Shown here piece after piece: positions 46,261 through 60,400 of a stretch of DNA of 64,000 bases (the first letter of the stretch is position 1; every line of letters starts with the position of its first letter). This DNA comes from Otatea glauca. Lineage: Eukaryota > Streptophyta > Magnoliopsida > Poales > Poaceae. A program made the position numbers and the translations under genes. Location: the NCBI GenBank assembly GCA_036346275.1, contig CM070719.1, positions 14,363,185-14,427,184 on the forward strand, given 5' to 3'. The notes beneath the pieces were generated by a model. That model did not search any database. It had not been told where the DNA came from and saw nothing but the letters and a program-made list of their open reading frames with translations.

Positions 46261-46280
46261 CTTATAATTTACCTACAAAT

Positions 46281-48386
46281 TCATTTCTTCGTTTTAGGTA
46301 CCCAAATACTTTTGGGTCCTTTGATGTTAGTTACAGCCATCTTAGGTTTGAAAGGATTTATTAGCATGGCCTTAGGTACCCAGACAGCTTTAAGTTTCTT
46401 ATTTAAATTTGAGGGACCTACATATTTCACATTTGCTTTGCCTCGGAAATCTTTAAATAACATATAATGGGCATCAACCATGCAATCCCTTTTGGCATGA
46501 GAAACATTTGCAAGATAGCAGTTCTTAGATGCATGATTTGATTCATGACAATAATAACATTGAGTGCTTTTCTTGACAAAAATTTGTTTAACATGACCTG
46601 ATGCATTTTTATTTGACACACTGTTGGGTTTATATCCCAAGCCCTTTTTGCCCAAGTTTGGTCTCTGTCCAACAAGAATTTTGTCAAGGATAGCACTTCC
46701 CAGAAAACATTTTTCTAAGCCTTTATCAAATGTGGCTATTTGAGCTTTTAGTTTTTTATTTTCGGTTTCAAGCTCCTTGACACAGGAAGCATGTTTGCAT
46801 TTTCCTTTGCAAGCATCAAAAGAACCACATGTCAAGATCTCTTCTGTTGAAGAGTCACATGAGATAGATGTATTACTTAAAGAGACATGACTGATTTTGT
46901 TAGACATCATCTCATTTTCAATTTCTAGTTCACAGTAGTTAATTTGCAAGTCTTCATAGTTCTTAACAAGCAAAGCATGACTTGCAACTAGGTCATCATG
47001 AATTTGTACAGACTTTTCATGTTCATGCATAAGGTTTTCATACTTGTCTGTTAGCATCCTTTGATCATTAAGCAAGCTAGAGACAGTCTTCTTAAGAGTT
47101 CTAGTTGAATTTGTTTTATCATGTAGGGCATTATTTAGTTCTTCAACTAGTTCTACTAGCTCATCATAAGAAGGAGAGTCACTCACTTTTTCCTCATCTG
47201 ATCTTGCCATAAGACAGAGAGGGAATAAGGGTGGTGGTGGAGTTGACTCATCTAGAGCGAGTCCAGCTAGCCCCTTTGACTTCGGACTTTCTTCTTCTGA
47301 GGATGAGTCTTCACTTTCACTTTCATCGTCGGTGACCCATTCTCCTATGTGAGCTTCTCCCTTTCCTTTCTTCATAAATCTCTTAGAGTAGCTCTTCTTG
47401 AAAAACTTCTTTGATTTTTCATGAGTCTCTTCTTCATCCTCATCATCCTTATTCTTGTACTTGCTCTTCTTCTTGATTTTGTTGGGACATCGAGCAGCTA
47501 TGTGTCCCTTTTCATTGCAATCAAAACATACAACATTAGAAAAAGGATTTTTCTTTGAGTAAGAGTTTGACCTTTCTCTGTCTTTGAAATTGACCCTTCT
47601 CATGAGTTTGTTTGCTCTTCTCATGAGTAGAGCTAATTTTTTCATGTCTTCATCTTCATCTTCACTTGACTCATCATCATCTTCTTCAGATGAGTCTTGA
47701 ACAACTTCTTTGGCCTTTAATGTGATGGATTTCTTTCTTGGAGCATCTTCATCACCAGAGTGAGCTCATGAGCCAGATATTTTGCCCAGTAGTTCAGTTG
47801 GAGTGAGCCTTTTAAGATCACCACTGTTAGACAGATAAGTGATCAAGCTGTGATATGATCGTGGAAGCACTCTAATCATCTTCCTGCATACTTCAACATC
47901 TGAAATTTTAGTTCCTAGGCCCTTTAGTTCATTTACAATAGGATTTAGCCTAGAGAACATATCATTTGCATTTTCTTGAGGAAGCATTTTGAATTGATCA
48001 AATTTTTCCCTAACAACATAGTATTTTTCTTCTTTTACATCAGAGGTACCTTCATGAATTTCTTGTAATGTTGTCATTATATCATATGCAGAAGTAAGAT
48101 TACTTACTCTATCAAAGACTTCTAAGCTAAGACAGGAAAATATGGCATTTATAGCTTGGGCATCATATTGCATATTTTGAATTTCACCTGGAGTGGGTTC
48201 TCCATATGCAGATTGCCCTTCAGGTATGACACGAGGAGGCATAGGCTTCAATCTAACCCTCCACACATCATACCCAACAGCTTCTAAATAGCATCTCATC
48301 CTAATTTTCCAATAAGCATAGTTTCTGCCATCAAAAACAGGTACTCTACCAATACTAACAGTTGCAGAACCATTTCCCTCAGCCAT
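46281..48386 (-). pseudogene. SIRE gag, copy B (nearly intact)
   Basis: Two long frames, 47766-48386 (206 codons, MAEGNGS start, UBN2-like) and 46281-47645 (454 codons, CFDCNEKGHIAARC knuckle, coiled coil, CYYCHESNHASKNC knuckle), are separated by about 120 bp of acidic Asp/Glu/Ser coding sequence in a shifted frame. The coiled coil is around residues 150 to 310 of the second frame. A TGA follows WVPKTKK at 46281, before protease. Confidence 0.87.
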
Positions 48387-48423
48387 TTACCAAAGCTAGT
48401 TAAGCTAAACAAGGTAAACCAAA

Positions 48424-48435
48424 GCTCTGATACCA
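48424..48435 (-). promoter_or_regulatory. Primer-binding site (initiator tRNA-Met), SIRE copy B
   Basis: TGGTATCAGAGC on the minus strand, 2 nt from the LTR end, as in copy A. Confidence 0.9.
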
Positions 48436-48437
48436 CT

Positions 48438-50372
48438 TGAAGGATCGATATGGCCTAGAGGGGGGGTGAATAGGCAATTTTACAAATTCTAGCAATTTTA
48501 ATCAACTAACCTAATTTTAACGAGAGTAACTTATAGCAAGAATAAAGCAGAATTCAAGCAACTAATAATAACAGCGAAAGCAATAAAAGAAATGACACAG
48601 GAAAGATAAAGATTTATCTCGTGGTTCAGAGCCGCACTCCTAATCCACGTTGAAGCACTTCTTTCGAAGTTCAGCTTCTCCAAAGCTAGTCGCAGTAGCT
48701 CTGGTGTTCACTCAGGTAACTCTTTCACTTCTCCAGTGAGGTGAGTTCCAAGCCTCTCACAAACACAGTTGCCTTCCACAAACACCTTTGGACAAGTCAC
48801 ACTGTTTACTTCCTCCAAGCTGTCTAGGATCACCAAGATCCAAGAGTAATAAACCTTGCACAAGTTCTGTCTCTTGGTTCACTTTGCAAATCACGCAACT
48901 AGACACTGACTTGGAGCTTACACACTTAGGGATGTATGAAGATTTTTGTGTGAAAATGAAGCACAGACTCCTTTTTGAGAATGAGAGCTATATGTCAATG
49001 CCAAAGTGTAAGGAGTTCATCTATCTTAGTGGTAGATGGCTCAGGAAATGCTTATATAGCCATTTTGGGTGAAAATAGCCGTTACACCTGCTACAGTAGC
49101 CGTTGGACGTGTCAGATGTCAGAAACAACAGAAAAACACACGCACAACGGACTATGTATCAGTGCTTAGCGATACTGGTTATGTGTATGTCGGACCAAAT
49201 TTCAGAGTTCACGACGGACCAAATATTTTGATCCGTAGTACATGGGTTGATCAAGAAGATGGTCTGGCATACAACTGAGAGAGATATATGAGTATCAGAC
49301 TAAATTGCTTGGTCCGTTACACATGACTTTCAAAGGATTTTGCTTAGGCATAGAGACCTATGTACGTCGGACCAAGATTTTGGTCCATCATACATGGACA
49401 AAGCAAGAGATTTGTCAGGAACAGAGACACATGTACTTCGGACCAAATTTTTGGTCCGTTATGCATGGACTTCATAGAAGATTGGTTTTAGCAAGAAGAC
49501 ACATGTACTTCGGACCAAATTTTTGGTCCGTTATACATGGACTTTACAGAAGATTGGTTCCAAGAACCTTTTTCAATATAGATAAATTTTATGCAGGCTT
49601 TTCAATCTAGCAACGGACTTAAAGTAATTAAACACAAATATTTTGTCCGTTTCCTAAGTAAAAACCTCTTTTGAAGATAGAGAATACTTATTTTAGGTCT
49701 CGATTAAAAGGAACATCAAAGATTTAGTCCGCCCAAAAACTTATACACTGAAAGGGATGCCGGACCAAATTTTTGGTCTGCTGAAGATAGGAAACCTAAG
49801 ACATCTTTGGTCCGATACTGAGGAGAGAATATTGCATGTATGCCGGACCAAAATATTTGGTCCGTCATACATAGGCAGACTTTTGACTAAGATGATTTTC
49901 AAGGAATGTTTGACCAAGAATATGTGGATATGAAAGCGAGTATATTTTAATCTGAAAAACAGATATACAAAGGTAGTTTTTGTCATAGAATAGATTCAAG
50001 GTTTGCAACGGACTGAAGAATATAGATAGGTAAAGATTGGTCCGTTGTACTGAAAGGTATAGTTTTAGAAAGGTAAAGACTAAGTGTCTTTTGCTCCAAG
50101 TGATCTAGTTTTGCCTTTGCCTAACAAACTATTTCCTTGTGCAAAGTCCCTCTTTTGGACAACTAAAAAAGATAAAACACCTAGGCTATTCGACTTAAAA
50201 CATCTCCCAAGACATAAACTATAAACTGAAAGCCTTAATCTTGTTGTCCCAGCTTATTTCATCATAGGTTCCAGCTCACTTTCTTCAAGCTTTGAACATT
50301 ACTAACTTAGTCATCAATACCAAAACCATAATAATATAAAAAATAAAATTGAGGGGTGCCTAGATGCTATCA
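48438..50372 (-). mobile_element. SIRE-type LTR, copy B (5' LTR of the middle unit)
   Basis: 1,935 bp, same termini as 18569-20494, with TATA at 49052-49058 (minus) and CGGACCAAA palindromes through U3 (about 49190-50045). It too is bordered by a primer site on one side and a polypurine tract plus 3' ORF on the other, so the array continues to the right. Confidence 0.88.
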
Positions 50373-50694
50373 ATCTTCCCCTTTTTGGTAATTGATGACA
50401 ACATACCTTTTAGTTTGTAATATCTTATTTATTCATAAAAGCGAGTTAGTGAATATCTTGACAACAAAATAAATAGAGAGTGAATTTGCTCCCCTTAATG
50501 AAAGCATTCATATCAAAGTAGAGAATCAGAGCATATAGTATCTAAGCAGTTAAGCAGTTGAAAAAATCTAAATAACAAATCACACCATAAACATAGCACG
50601 AACAAAATACATAATATTCATATAGATAAGCCAGCCCTATATAGGAGAACTAAGGTTTTTCTCCCCCTTTGGCATCAATAGCCAAAAAGGGGCC

Positions 50695-52830
50695 CTATTT
50701 GCGCCTTGAAAAGAGTCTTTTGAGCTGGCCCTGAGCTTTGCTTTTCTTTGGAAAAGAGACAGGTCGTTCATCAGCAGCTTCTTGGCTTGGATTATCTGGC
50801 CCTTGAGACATAGCTCGATCATGCCAACTTGGATAGTCTGGGTCTCCTGGCTGGATAACCAACAGTTGAAGATCTGACTGAATCTGATCCAAAGATTCAA
50901 TCATATTGCGAGTCTCAGCAAGGATGTCGCCCACATCATATATGCAATCATGTGCCAGGTGAGTATGGTCGAGCAAGGCATCTTCAGTAAATTCAGACAG
51001 ATGATCTAATTGGTGTCGCATCCATAGCTGATTGCTTGTATGAGATATGCTTGCAGCTTCCACTTGATTTCTCAGTTTCTTGTAGTGATCATCCATCTTC
51101 TGGTTCATATCATACAGTCTATCCTTGATCAGATTTTGAGTAGTGTCGAGCTGTTGGACATGATGTCTAAGATTTTCCTGATTTTTGCTTAGGTGGTCAA
51201 ATCTTGACATGGCTTCATTATAGAACTTTATTTCTTCCTCATATCTTTGAGCTGCTGCATTCTGATCTTCCATGTATCTAGCTTGGAATCCTCTCTGATC
51301 AGCATAGTATTGTTGCTCAAAGTTTGAAAACCAGGAAGGCTGAGAGTCAAAGATGTTTTCTTGAGCCTGAAATGTGTTATCTTGTCCTTGCTCGTCATAC
51401 TTTGGAGAGGAGGTTATGGGATACTGACAATCAAATAAACTTTCCCAACCAGGAAACGTATCCCTTTGATTATGCTCAGGATGAGCTGATGATGAAGGAT
51501 AGAAGGGTTCATATTTCTGGGGTATTTCAGATGCCATACTAGACCCTCCAGCTTCATTTTCATTTGCTCCTGGTCTGAAAGTCTGCGCTTCCATGAACCT
51601 TGTTGCTGCAGCTGCTTCTTGAAATTGATAAATTTGTTGCTCTTCATCCAAGGTTCTATCAACTGAGCTAGAAAGCTTTTGAGTAGCAGCATCATCCATA
51701 TTCCATGATTCATTTTCATGAATCACTTCAGTTGCTTCTGGCGAAAGGTGGCTCAGAGACTTTCCTTTTTCCTTTTGAACACTAGGTTCTCTGTTATTTC
51801 TGCTCTGATCAGACATATGATGACTTTCATACTCTTGATGATAGCTTCCATAGGATTGATGCCAGAAGTCACTTTGTTGTGCTTGGGAAAGACTTCTAGC
51901 ACTATTTCTGTCAAACTCATTTTCAGCCTCAACCCTTTCTTCACTTTCTTCTTCAGGCTGAATTGGTTGACTTTCTGCCACTCTTTGAAGAAAACCAGAA
52001 ATCCTTAGACTTTGTCCAGTAGCTTGATGCATACTATATTTCTTTGGAAAGCATTTGAATTCTTTATTCAGATCATCTTGAGAGATAATGCCTTGAGCCA
52101 ACAGGACTCCAGTGATTAACTGGGCAAAAGGCAAAGAGCTACTGAACTTTTTATAGATGGCTTCTTCCATCTGCCCAAAGAAGTAATCCACTAGATCTAC
52201 AGGTTGTCTTGACAGAATGAGATGTAACAACCAAGCTAATACTGAGGTTATTCCTTCTTTATATCCAGACTTGGGATATATACTATGCCTCAATATTAAA
52301 AGCAGAACCTTAGCTTCTTCAGATAGGCAGGACACCCTATTTGGATTAAAATCCTCACTTGAGGTGTCTTTGTATATGTGCCCTGACACTTGTAAGTCTG
52401 GCATGTCCCTACTCAGTCTCCACCTCTGATGTGGATACATCTTTTCAAAGATTCTTGTCTTATTTGATAGAGGACTAGAAGCTCCTATTGCTGATTCAAA
52501 CTAAGATGACTTGATTTTTCTTATTTTTCCATTTAGAGTGAACATGATGTATTTTCTTTGCTTGTTCACTAGTAAAGATGCATAAAACTCTAGAGTCCTT
52601 GAGACACTCCATGGAATAGTTTTGTTTGACATGATTCCTATTAGTCCAGGAGTGGAGTTTATGCAATCAAACAGTCCAGATGATCCAATAATATTTTTCA
52701 CTTGATCCCAGTCTACATATTGGTGATTTGACAGAGCAGAAATCAACTTTCCTTTTCCATCTCTTCTGTTCAGATAGGCATTGTAAATATTTTTGTGTAA
52801 CAAGGACACAAAATTTTCACCCAGGGCTGG
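50695..52830 (-). pseudogene. Large 3' ORF of the SIRE element, central and C-terminal part, copy B
   Basis: The frame 50695-52440 is open for 581 codons. It starts in a globular segment (LLILRHSIYPKSGYKEGITS, then SRQPVDLVDYFFGQMEEAIY), continues as a low-complexity Gln/Ser/Glu/Tyr-rich middle, then a coiled coil (AMSRFDHLSKNQENLRHHVQ), and ends basic (FSRRK). An upstream frame (52501-52809) encodes LLHKNIYNAYLNRRDGKGKL and is joined through a single in-frame stop at about 52501. I see no signal peptide or membrane span, so it does not look like an envelope protein. The globular part resembles the plant-transposon-protein domain often found in SIRE-type 3' ORFs. Function unknown. Confidence 0.65.
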
Positions 52831-52835
52831 CCTTG

Positions 52836-55800
52836 TGTCGGGACCCGAATTTGCAAATCCGGACCCTCTGTGTATAACGCACTAGTCCAGGATCACGCTA
52901 GTGCACACAGGCTCAACATAGATGTTATCACAGTCACACACAGCGGAATATAGCATAAACTTCAATAATTAATGATAACTGTTGTCTTACATGAATAATG
53001 CCTCACAGGGCTTAAATAAGAAACAGCAAATAAGTAGCAGCGGAAAAATAAATAAGCGTAGCAGCTTCCCAGTTTACCACAGGCAACTGACGAGGCTCGG
53101 ACCCTAAGCATTCGCATCCAAATAATCCTCTTCCATGAATGGCGTAGATTCTTCCTCTTACGAAGTTGTGTTGTTGGGGTGAGTACATAAAGCACCCAAC
53201 AAGTTGTGCACTGATAATGCAAGTCTAATATTCTATATGCTTTGGCTTAATCCAAAGGAATGGCTAATATGGCTATTTTGCGATGCGACATTTAACAAGA
53301 ATCTGATAAATAGATTGAAAAGCGATAAAACAATAACATAATTAATAGATTCAGCATTTATGAAGTAAACCAAGTTTCCAACCCTAAATCAATTTTCCAC
53401 ATCCCATGGCACCTGCCATCCAGAACAAGTTTTGTTTAACAAAAGTCTAACCCTTAACTGTAATTCCCGAGCTTTGCTCAATACCGTGAGCACGGCTATT
53501 CGAATAGATTGTACACTCTGCAGAGGTTATGCACTTTACCCACACGATACAACCAAACACCACTAAGGCGAGTGATCGTAACAAAGCCTTTACAATGCTA
53601 CACCTAGACCCAGTACTGCTCGCTAAGGTTTCAATACTGAAGGGTTAAACCACCACAACAGGGCCCCCCTCTTGCGCCATGTGAGTTAAACCGTAACCCG
53701 GGACTCACTATTCACCACGACAGTACCGAAATCTAGGTTTCACAAATTATTCAGCTAGGCTGTCCCATTCGAGACATGTGGTTGCAAGAGAGACTCAGGT
53801 CAAAGGCTTGCAAGGTTAAGTCCTTAAAGTGATTAAGGCAAGACTTCCACATACCCCTGCCAACCCTGGCCCACCTTGGCACACTTGCCTTGCCACTTGC
53901 CCCAATCTAAATCATTACCACCCGGTTGATTACCAAGCACCACATGCCATCAACATTTCAATCCGGATGTGTGACCTCCTCGCCACGACAACTTGATATC
54001 ACGTGTGACGACACATGACACACCAATTCATAAACATTGTTCCATATTCCATTAGTCAAAATTAAGTATCAACATTCGGACACATGTGATGACGTGGCAT
54101 GGCTAAGCAATCTCTGACGGTCTAACTAGTCCCATGTTGATTATTAATATTAACCAACTATAATTCCACATCCTAGGGTGACAAATAGATCATGGCATAA
54201 AATTGACAAGGTATGATTTAATTCAAATAGGCATATTATCTAATTCCCAGATTAATTGAAATCATTTATACATATAAAATATCATGCATAAAGTTTAAGA
54301 GATAAAATAGAAATTTGGTGAAAATTAGGTGAAACATGATCAAAGCACAACTTGCCTTGGAGTAGGTGCTGGTCTTGATCTGAGCTTGGGTCTTGGAGCG
54401 ATGAATCTTCCTCCGGATCACCGAGCAGTTCAACGTCTACGCGAAACGATGCCAAAATAGCAAATAAACACCAAACCAGAGAGCAATCAAACTCCAAAAA
54501 TAAAATAAAATTCACCAATAAATATATCTTGATTTTACAAATTTTTAGAAATTTGAATCACTCAAATCCGAGTTAAAATGCAAAAGATATAGCCTTTTGA
54601 AGTTTGAATAAATACTGAAAATACAGAAAATAGGATTTCTGATTTTTCTGAATTATTTTTCTATTGGAAAAGATTTTATTGCGCTACGCTGACGTCAGCC
54701 CTGACTCGGACCAATCAGGCGTTGACACGTCGCCTGGTCCATGGACTCGGTCCATAGAACCGCCTCTGGTCCACCGTAGGTCGGGGAGGCCACGTCATGT
54801 ACCTATTAGATATGGGAATGACATATTATTGTTGGACAATGATGAGCCCACGACTTATGAAGAAGCAATGATGGACCCAAACTCTGAAAAATGGCTTGAA
54901 GCCATGAGATCCGAAATTCAATCCATGCATGACAATCAAGTTTGGAACTTGGTCGATTCACCTGATGGTGTAAAAACCATTGAGTGCAAATGGATTTTCA
55001 AGAAAAAGATAGACGTAGATGGAAATGTTCAGATCTATAAGGCACGGTTGGTGGCAAAGGGTTTCAAACAAGTTCAAGGAGTTGACTATGATGAAACTTT
55101 CTCACCGGTAGCCATGCTCAAGTCTGTCCGGATCATTTTAGCTATTGCTGCATATTTTGATTATGAAATATGGCAGATGGATGTCAAAACAGCCTTCCTT
55201 AATGGGAATCTTTCTGAGGATGTATACATGATACAACTGAAGGCTTTGTTGATCCTAAATATGCTAAAAGGGTATGCAAGCTTCAAAGATCCATTTATGG
55301 GTTAAAGCAAGCATCTAGGAGTTGGAACATTCGTTTTGATGAAGTAGTCAAAGGTTTTGACTTTATCAAAAATGAAGAAGAGCCTTGTGTTTACAAGAAG
55401 GCTAGTGGGAGCGCACTTGTATTTCTGATTTTGTATGTGGATGACATATTATTAATCGGGAATGACATTCCTATGCTTGAAGATGTTAAGACTTCATTGA
55501 AAAGGAGTTTCTCAATGAAGGACTTGGGAGAAGCATGCTATATCTTGGGCATAAAAATCTATAGAGATAGATCAAAAGGTTAATTGGATTAAGTCGGAAG
55601 CGTACATTGACAAGATATTGAAAAGGTTCAATATGCATGAATCCAAGAGAGGTTTCATGCCAATGTCACATGGCATCGATCTCTGCAAGAATCGGTGTCC
55701 TTCGACATCGATGGCGAGACAGATGAGCAAGATTCCATATGCTTCACTATTGGGTCTATTATGTATGCCATGATCTGTACACGTCCGGATGTCTCATATG

Positions 55801-58800
55801 CTCTAAGTGTCACGGCGGATACCAAGCGGATCTGGTGATGGTCATTGGATAGCCGTAAAAATATCCTAAAGTACTTGAGAAGAACTAAGGGTATGTTCCT
55901 TGTTTTTGGAGGTGAGGAAGATCTGGTTGCAAAGGGTTACACCGATGCAAGCTTCCAAGCCGACAAAGATGATTTTCGATCGCAATCCGGGTTTGTGTTT
56001 ACACTTAATGGAGGAGCGATGGTGGAAGAGTTCCAAGCAAAACACGGTGGCCGACTCTCGACGAAGCGGAGTACATTGCGGCCGGAGGCCGCAAAGGAGG
56101 CTGTGTGGATTAAGAAGTTTATCACGAGCTTGGTGTGGTCGCTAGTGTCTCTAGTCCAATGGACATCTATTGTGATAATAGTGGTGCCATTGCACAAGCA
56201 AAAGAGCCTAGATCACATCAAAAGTCTAAACACATACTCCGTCGCTTTCACCTTATTCGCGAGATTGTGGATAGAGGTGACATCAGAATATGCAAAGTAC
56301 ATATGGTAGCCAATGTGGCCGATCCGTTGACAAAGCCACTGCCACAGCCTAAGCATGAGGCGCACACAAGGTCTATTGGTATTAGATACTTAATTGATTG
56401 ACTCAAGTGCAAGTGGGAGATTGTTAGTGTTATGCCCTTGAGGCAATCATTTAGATGATTGTAACATGACTATGTTTATGAATAATAATATGATTATTGG
56501 TCCAATGAATGTATATCATTGTATTGATCAACAAGTATGTGACTTGATTATGAAGCTCTTTACTTAATGATGTAATTCGATAAATATCTACGATCGGATA
56601 TCATCGTATAGGACTACGATGAATAGATCAGCACATGTAGTGATCGATGATCATGCTTCATAGATCATGGGATATGGAGATATCATCTCTACATTGTGGA
56701 CCATGTTGAAGAACATGGGTTAGATAGACCCGCTATGGGACACTGCGAGAATGTTTCATTCTTATGTGTCATCGATGTATCTCATACCTAGAAGATGTAT
56801 GATCCTTAGACACGAGATTGTCATATTCCCTACATGTGTAATAGTTTTCCTTGGGGCTATCAAACACTACTTCCTAACCGGATAGTTATAAAGGTAGCTT
56901 TCATGTTTACTATGAAGCGTGCAGAGGAAGTGGCGATCAAGATGGAATTTGCCACTCCAATGAAACGGAGATATATGACAAGGCCACTCGTGTGATATGA
57001 TTAAGAAAGTGCATGGTCATGCCGTGATTGAGAGTCAATCACAACTTATTAATATATCACGGATACGAGAGATGGATTGAATCATCAAAGGATGACATGC
57101 TTCTCGCCTTGAGATCAATCTTCATATACTTGGCAAAGGGATTATTACATGAGTTCTTTTGATAGGTTACTGCTCGATTTGATCACGGTATGTTTGGGAG
57201 TTGGCATACTTTGCAAGAAGCCGCTACCAACTATTGGATTGAAAAGGAGTTTTCGAATCCATGTCCAAGCGTATGTGAACCTCGCAGGTCACACACTTAA
57301 TGGTGGGGCGCATTAATTTGGATTGGATCCGTAATTAATGAACCTCGTGGGCTTAGCATCTTTGGTGGGCCTGGTTTAGGGTTTCATCTCGTGGCTATAT
57401 AAGGAGGGAGGAGGGAGGCGCGAGTGTGCTTTCCACGGTTTAGGTTTGATTCACTTGAAACCCTAGCCTCCTCCTCTCGCCGCCCTGCCGAGCGACTAGG
57501 TGCTTGCACACGGCGCACGGCGTTCCATCTCGGGCGTGTGGACTCTGCGGTGGCGCTGCTGCGGCTGCGGCGTGGGAGGACGATCCACGGCGGGCGAGGG
57601 CGATCCACTACATCGGCGCAACGATCGCGGCGAGGACGAACCACTACATCGGCGCGCGAAGGATTCCGCAATCGCGTCTAGTGGTAATCTTATCTATGAT
57701 CCCCTTCTTGCGAGTAGCTTTACGGTTCTTGCGCGTAGTTTTTTTTTGCTAGCGTAGCATACCGCGTTTCCTTCATGAATAAATCTGAAAATACGAAAAT
57801 AGGATTTCGATTTTTCGAATTATTTTCTATTGGAAAAGATTTTATTGCGCTCTGTTGCGTCGTACGACTCGGACCAATCGGCGTTGACCGTCGCTGGTCC
57901 ATGGACTCGGTCCATAGAACCGCCTCGTCCACCGTGGGCGCGCCCACGGCGCCTCGCCCGCCGCGCCGACACGCGGCGCAGATCGGCCAGGCCACGCGCC
58001 GCCCGTGTCGATGCTCGACACGCGGCGTGCATCCACGCGATGATCGGACGGCCACCGATCTACCCTACGTGTCACTAACGACCGCTTATCTTAGATCTAA
58101 CGGTCCATCTTACGAGAGGTTCACCGGCGATGAGGATGACGCGCACGATCCGAACGGTTGGCGAAGATCCAGCGGCCGCGCGAAACTTCGAGACACGGCG
58201 GCGGGCTTGCACGGAGCGGAGGAAGACGACCACCCGAACGGCGTTTGACGCGATTCGGCGAGAAGAAGGGCGACTCGGCGCGCACGACGCGAGAACTCGG
58301 ATCTGGAACCGATTCGCGACGGCGGCTTGACGACGGCGGAACTCGAAGAAAACCGCAGCGGCAAAGAGCAAACTCCGGAGAGCTCCTGCGAGGCTACAGC
58401 GGCGACTCAACGGCGAAGGCTAGCACTTGCGGATGTGCTCTGGGATGGCGATCCTCGGAGTGCGGTCCGCGCTTTAAATAGCCTTGGCGAATGCCCAGAA
58501 AAGGCAACCCTAAAATCACGCGGCGGCGACGGCAAGCGGCGGCGGATTCGGAAGCCGAATCGGAGGCGATGATCGCGTCCGTCCGATCTGCGATGAACGG
58601 TTACGATTCCCCAACGCGATACGATCCGATCCGCTCTTTCCAAAATCAGCGGATGCGATCAAATCTTTCCAAAGCACGCAAGGAATCCTCACCGCGCGAT
58701 CTTGATCCAACGGCCAAGTCGCTAGGGTTTCGCGAAAGGAGACGGTAGTCGATCGGATCCAATGGTCCATCTGCGAGGCGGCGGGAGCGGGGCTAACGGG

Positions 58801-59152
58801 CGCGCCGCGATGGGCACGCATGCGATCTTTGGGCTTGGCCCATCTTTATTCACTCGATTTCCAACGCTTTTCGATTTAAAATAATTCCGAAATTAGATTA
58901 ATTCATTTAAGGCAATTAAAATATCGGGAAAAATCCAAGAAAATTCTCATAAATACTTTGAAATATTACGGACTCAAATAAAATATTTTGACAAAACTTC
59001 ATATTATTCTTATCTATATATAATTAGTTTTCACCAAAGGTTCAATATACTTAATTAAAATAAATTCAAATAATTTCGGAAAAATCCAATAATTTGAGAA
59101 AATCACAAAAATGCACGTGGCGAAATTATAAGTCAAATTTTGGGATATTACA
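52836..59152 (-). mobile_element. Gypsy 3' LTR interrupted by a copia fragment, copy B
   Basis: Parts 52836-54777 and 57776-59152 flank the copia fragment, again with a duplicated LTR segment (54605-54777 and 57776-57935). In this copy a 213-codon open frame (54664-55305) runs from gypsy LTR sequence straight into copia pol. Confidence 0.83.
54778..57775 (+). mobile_element. Truncated Angela/Tork-type copia, copy B (pol part and 3' LTR)
   Basis: Pol sequence 54778-56401 covers RRSGRPRH through RT (ARLVAKGFKQVQGVDYDETF, MDVKTAFLNGNLSE, then the YVDD region in other frames) to GIRYLID. The LTR 56422-57775 starts TGTTAGTGTTATGCCC and ends TTTCCTTCA, with TATATAA at 57396-57402. The same 5' truncation point as in copy A shows that the truncation preceded the duplication. 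Confidence 0.85.
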
Positions 59153-59169
59153 AACCTCCCCTTAATGTA

Positions 59170-60400
59170 ATCTCGACCACGAGATTCAAGGTGACTAGGA
59201 ATAGGTTTGGAAATTCGACTTGAGATCCTCTTCACGCTCCCGGGTTGCCTCATTCTCGGAATGGTTGCTCCATCAACTCTGCAAAAGCGAATCGACTTGT
59301 TCACAGTTCTGCGGTCCATGACATCCAAAATTTTCATTGGATGTTCTTTGTAGGTCAAATCCTTCTGCAACTCAATCTCTTCCATAGGCGTCTACTCTGC
59401 TGGCACCCGAAGACACTTCTTGAGTTGTGACACATGGAACACATCATGCACGCCTGCCAGCAACTGCGGCAATTCCAACTGATAAGCAACCTCCCCTCGA
59501 CGGCTCAAAATTTTGAGCGGTCCAACATATCTTGGGGCAAGCTTTCCTTTAGCGTGGACCCTTTTAACTCCTTTTAGAGGGTAACCTAAGATACACGAAA
59601 TCTTGGGTTGAAACTCAAATCACGGCGTCGATTATCGCATAACTTTTTTTGTCTTGATCACGCGATTTTCAACTGTCTCTTATCATGGCAACTTGCTCTT
59701 GACTTCCTTAAGAATATTAGGGCCAAATATCATACGCTCCCTGTCTCATTCCAATTCGGTGGTGCAGCGAGCACGACCATATAAAGCCTCAAATGGCGAC
59801 ATCGCAAACTAGCTTTGTAGCTCGTTGTTATAGCTGAACTCGCATATGGTAAGCATTTGTCCCATGAAGTGGTGTAGGCTAAAGCGCAAGCTCTTAACAT
59901 ATCTTCTAAAATCGATTTACTCTTTACATGCGACCATCGATTATGCGGATGGTATCTTGTGCTAAAGTTCAAGCGCGTTCCCATGGCTTCATGCAATTTG
60001 TCCCAAAATCTCGAGGTGAACTGAGTACCTCTGCCTGACACTATTTTCTTAGGCACACCATGCAAACACACGATTCGGGCTATGTATAATTCGCTTAACC
60101 GTCTCTGAGTAAGTTGCCTTAACCGGGATGAAGTGAGCAACTTTGGTCAATCGATCCACAATGACCCATATAGAATCATACCCATTTTGAGTTCTTGGCA
60201 ATCCGGTGATGAAATCCATACCGATTTCTTCCCACTTCCATTTTGGGATTTTTAGCGGTTGTAGCAAACCTGTTGGTCTCTGATGTATTGCCTTAACTCT
60301 CTGGCATACATCGCACAAGGCAACGTGCTCGGCGACTTCACGCTTCATATTCGGCCACCAAAACCTCTCCTTTAAGTCCTGGTACATCTTAGCGCTTCCT
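59170..60400 (-). pseudogene. Gypsy pol: integrase and chromodomain, copy B
   Basis: HDSKYSIHPGSAKMYQDLKE, FWWPNMKREVAEHVALCDVC, EEIGMDFITGLPRTQNGYDS and GTQFTSRFWDKLHEAMG are readable, and the zinc segment is better preserved than in copy A. After a frame change near 60050 the catalytic SDRG reads SGRG here, a difference private to this copy. The chromodomain part (KEHPMKILDVMDRRTVNKS) follows the shared TAG at 59392-59394. Confidence 0.82.
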
